In this document: in pieces, positions 19,501 to 20,874 of the stretch
How positions within the stretch are numbered: position 1 is the stretch's first letter
How the letters are laid out: every line of letters starts with the position of its first letter
Program-made: the position numbers and the translations under genes
Source of the DNA: Tolypocladium sp. Sup5 PDA-1
Lineage: Eukaryota > Ascomycota > Sordariomycetes > Hypocreales > Ophiocordycipitaceae
Length of the DNA: 20,874 nucleotides
Assembly: GCA_000750105.3 (NCBI GenBank)
Contig: JPHH03000139.1
Span: 1 to 20,874 of the forward strand
Reading direction: 5' to 3'
The notes under the pieces: model-generated
Database searches by the model: none
The model's input: only the letters and a program-made list of their open reading frames with translations
Told to the model about the DNA's origin: nothing

Positions 19501-19810
19501 TCCAGGCGCCGCCCTGGAGCAGTGTCAAAACCATGCGGTCGTGTTCCCAAGCGGCGGCGGATTATGAGACTTACTGAGGTACGGGAGCTTGGGTAGGGGT
19601 CACCTGCACAGGACGAGCATCCGTCTGGTGGTTGATCGTGGTACCCCAGGGAGGACCATTTCCGCCGTGTCGTTCAGTTTGCAGTGGCTGCGTTGGTAGA
19701 TATAGTTCAGACGAGTGGAGGCGCAGCAGCTCATAAATGTCGGCACGTTGTGGCAGTGCTTCCCGGCTCGTTTGGGTGCTGAAACCATGCCTGCCAGGCG
19801 GGGCTTTCAT
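16550..19810 (-). CDS. P-type Ca2+-transporting ATPase, PMC1/NCA-3-like (P2B)
   Basis: This is an ATP-driven Ca2+ pump of the plasma-membrane-type (P2B) group, which in fungi loads Ca2+ into the vacuole. Provisional model: complement join 19810-19575, 19513-17023, 16957-16550, 1044 aa. Intron 17022-16958 (branch CTGAC) and the GTAAGT donor at 19574 are convincing. The acceptor at 19514 is preferred, with 19484 also in phase. The ATG at 19810 is weak, so the N-terminus is uncertain. Order: LNPKSL-type start (here HNPKSLLAF, about 102-110), M1-M2, actuator loop with TGEG, M4 VPEGLPLAV (about 473-481), phosphorylation site DKTGTLT (D517), nucleotide-binding KGASE, MVTGDN, and TGDGINDAAAL, then M5-M8. 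Differences from relatives: TGES is TGEG, and the M6 WVN is WDN. The model stops after FNMYK, before M9-M10. It is transcribed in tandem after the iron permease gene. Confidence 0.92.
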
Positions 19811-20444
19811 TACCTGGCCTGCTCTACTGCGACAGCCACAGCGCCAACTTCCACTGAGCTGGCCACGGCCTTGGACGTGGACATGGCTACAACTCAAGAC
19901 CCTCATCTTGATCCCGACTTTGTTTTGACGAGGGGCTGCGTCCCATGTTGGCCCGGCAGACCGCTCGAAATCCCAAACTGGCGGCACCACCACGTTGCTT
20001 GGGCTGTGCGTCTCAGGCACAGCCGGGGCAGCAGATGCAGCTGCAGGGGGCGCGAACGTTGGCGGCCCCGCACGCCCCAAGCATACCTCCTAGCACGCCA
20101 AGCTCACGCGATTGCTCACTGACTTTCGGCGCGCGGGAAGAGTATCGGGACGGGGCGGGGCTAATTAAATGCAGATCGTCGCGGGCTTCACGGCTTGGTA
20201 TAAATGAGAGTATTGGACTGGACACACAAAAGTAAGACATTAGTGCATCTTGGCTAGATTGCCCATGAGGGATTCCCGGTACAGTGCGGTGCAAAGTCAC
20301 AAATTCATTTGTCTAAAGCATGAAATGAGCGTTGAGGCGCTTTTGTAGTCCCGTCGTGAAGCCGTTGAGCGCTCGAGCATCTAGCGCACTATCAGAGCCT
20401 ATCACCAACCATCCCCCACAACAACCATACTCCTTTTCTTGGCC
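19811..20444. other. Intergenic: probable Ca2+-ATPase promoter and leader
   Basis: About 630 bases between the permease stop and the provisional ATPase start. A minus-strand ATG at about 19889 begins a short coding-like stretch (MSTSKAVASSVEVGAVAVA) that ends at AG|GTAATG, possibly an upstream first exon; I found no in-phase acceptor at a normal distance. A C-rich box (CCCCGCCCCG on the minus strand) lies near 20151-20162, and an A/T-rich patch near 20200. Confidence 0.4.
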
Positions 20445-20874
20445 TTACGCCTTGAAGCAAGTGGCGTGGGCGTGGAGAGCCAGGCGCCGCTGGTACAGGT
20501 TGTTGTAGTCCTCGCGCCGCTTCAGCTCGGACAAGTTGTGCCCGGTGATGAGGATCATCATGAAGGAGGACTGGACGATGCTGGGTGGGATGTGGCACAG
20601 CAGCTGGCCCGTCGTCGTCCACTTCATGGCGCTTGCACCCGCGAGAAGCCCGATGATCAGGACCACCCCCAGGATGACCGTGACCTCGTGCGCGCAGAGG
20701 CGGCCCATTGCCATGGACAGCCGGTACGTCGGGGTCTGCTTTGGGACATCGTTAAACGGTCAGATAGCTAATAGCCTCCAAGGAGTCAAGAAACGGGCTG
20801 CTTCGGGTAAGAGCCAGATGCCAAAGTTCGTCTATGGTCGCCTTGTGCGTAGAAGGTAGCCGACGTATTGTAGC
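20445..20874 (-). CDS. Low-affinity iron/zinc permease (FET4-like, PF04120), 3' part only
   Basis: The visible last exon (20735-20445, 97 codons) encodes the end of a fungal low-affinity Fe2+ permease, a plasma-membrane transporter also known to carry Zn2+ and Cu2+ in yeast FET4. Visible are a membrane helix (VTVILGVVLIIGLLAGAS), then KWTTTGQLLCHIPPSIVQSS, a second helix with MMILITGHN, and the cytosolic end ELKRREDYNNLYQRRLAL. These match the conserved final two helices of the family, except that the usual PPSII-E-S is IVQSS here. The exon begins after an acceptor AAAGCAG (AG at 20737-20736). An in-frame TGA just upstream and a CTGAC branch near 20765 support splicing there. The remaining roughly 400 residues should lie beyond the right edge; I could not place the upstream exon in 20738-20874. 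Confidence 0.82.

Noticed and set aside
1..20874. tRNA, rRNA and CRISPR arrays
   Set aside because: No convincing paired A/B boxes, no rRNA-like sequence and no regularly spaced identical repeats were seen by eye; CRISPR is not expected in a fungal genome.

Overview
The window looks like genomic DNA from a filamentous ascomycete (Pezizomycotina; probably Sordariomycetes or Hypocreales, by inference). Genes have few, short GT-AG introns of about 50-70 bp with CTGAC or ACTAAC branch points. Coding DNA prefers G/C at third positions. The gene set is typical of such fungi: secreted acid phosphatase, eqolisin (G1 peptidase), MEP1-type M43 metallopeptidase, vacuolar PMC1-type Ca2+-ATPase, low-affinity iron permease and a hAT transposon.

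Layout, left to right. The left edge may hold the first exon of a minus-strand gene (about 63-264, weak). A secreted acid phosphatase runs from 1661 to 3016 (+, one intron). About 2.6 kb of apparently non-coding DNA follows, with a 26-bp triple repeat at 3253-3330. A short eqolisin without a propeptide lies at 5620-6270 (+). The stretch 6271-10780 is mostly non-coding or decayed. It contains a possible small secreted four-cysteine protein on the minus strand (7395-7953, probably frameshifted) and an unassigned 230-codon frame (8147-8839, +). An M43B metallopeptidase lies at 10900-11868 (+, two introns). A dead hAT transposase at 12634-15048 (+) has no ATG, one frameshift and two stops at expected Trp positions; it is bracketed by a 29-bp inverted repeat at 12485-12513 and 15384-15412. 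The right part is a minus-strand ion-transport pair: a P-type Ca2+-ATPase (16550-19810) and, upstream of it in transcription, the last 97 codons of a low-affinity iron/zinc permease (20445-20735) whose 5' part lies beyond the window.

The three plus-strand enzymes would act outside the cell, releasing phosphate and degrading protein; the minus-strand pair would handle Ca2+ and Fe/Zn. Nothing in the sequence shows that they form one operon-like or biosynthetic cluster. The least ordinary points are the apparently truncated or rearranged 3' end of the Ca2+-ATPase, the propeptide-less eqolisin, the damaged hAT copy with its inverted flanks, and the orphan frames between 7.4 and 8.8 kb. I did not find a convincing new multi-gene system.
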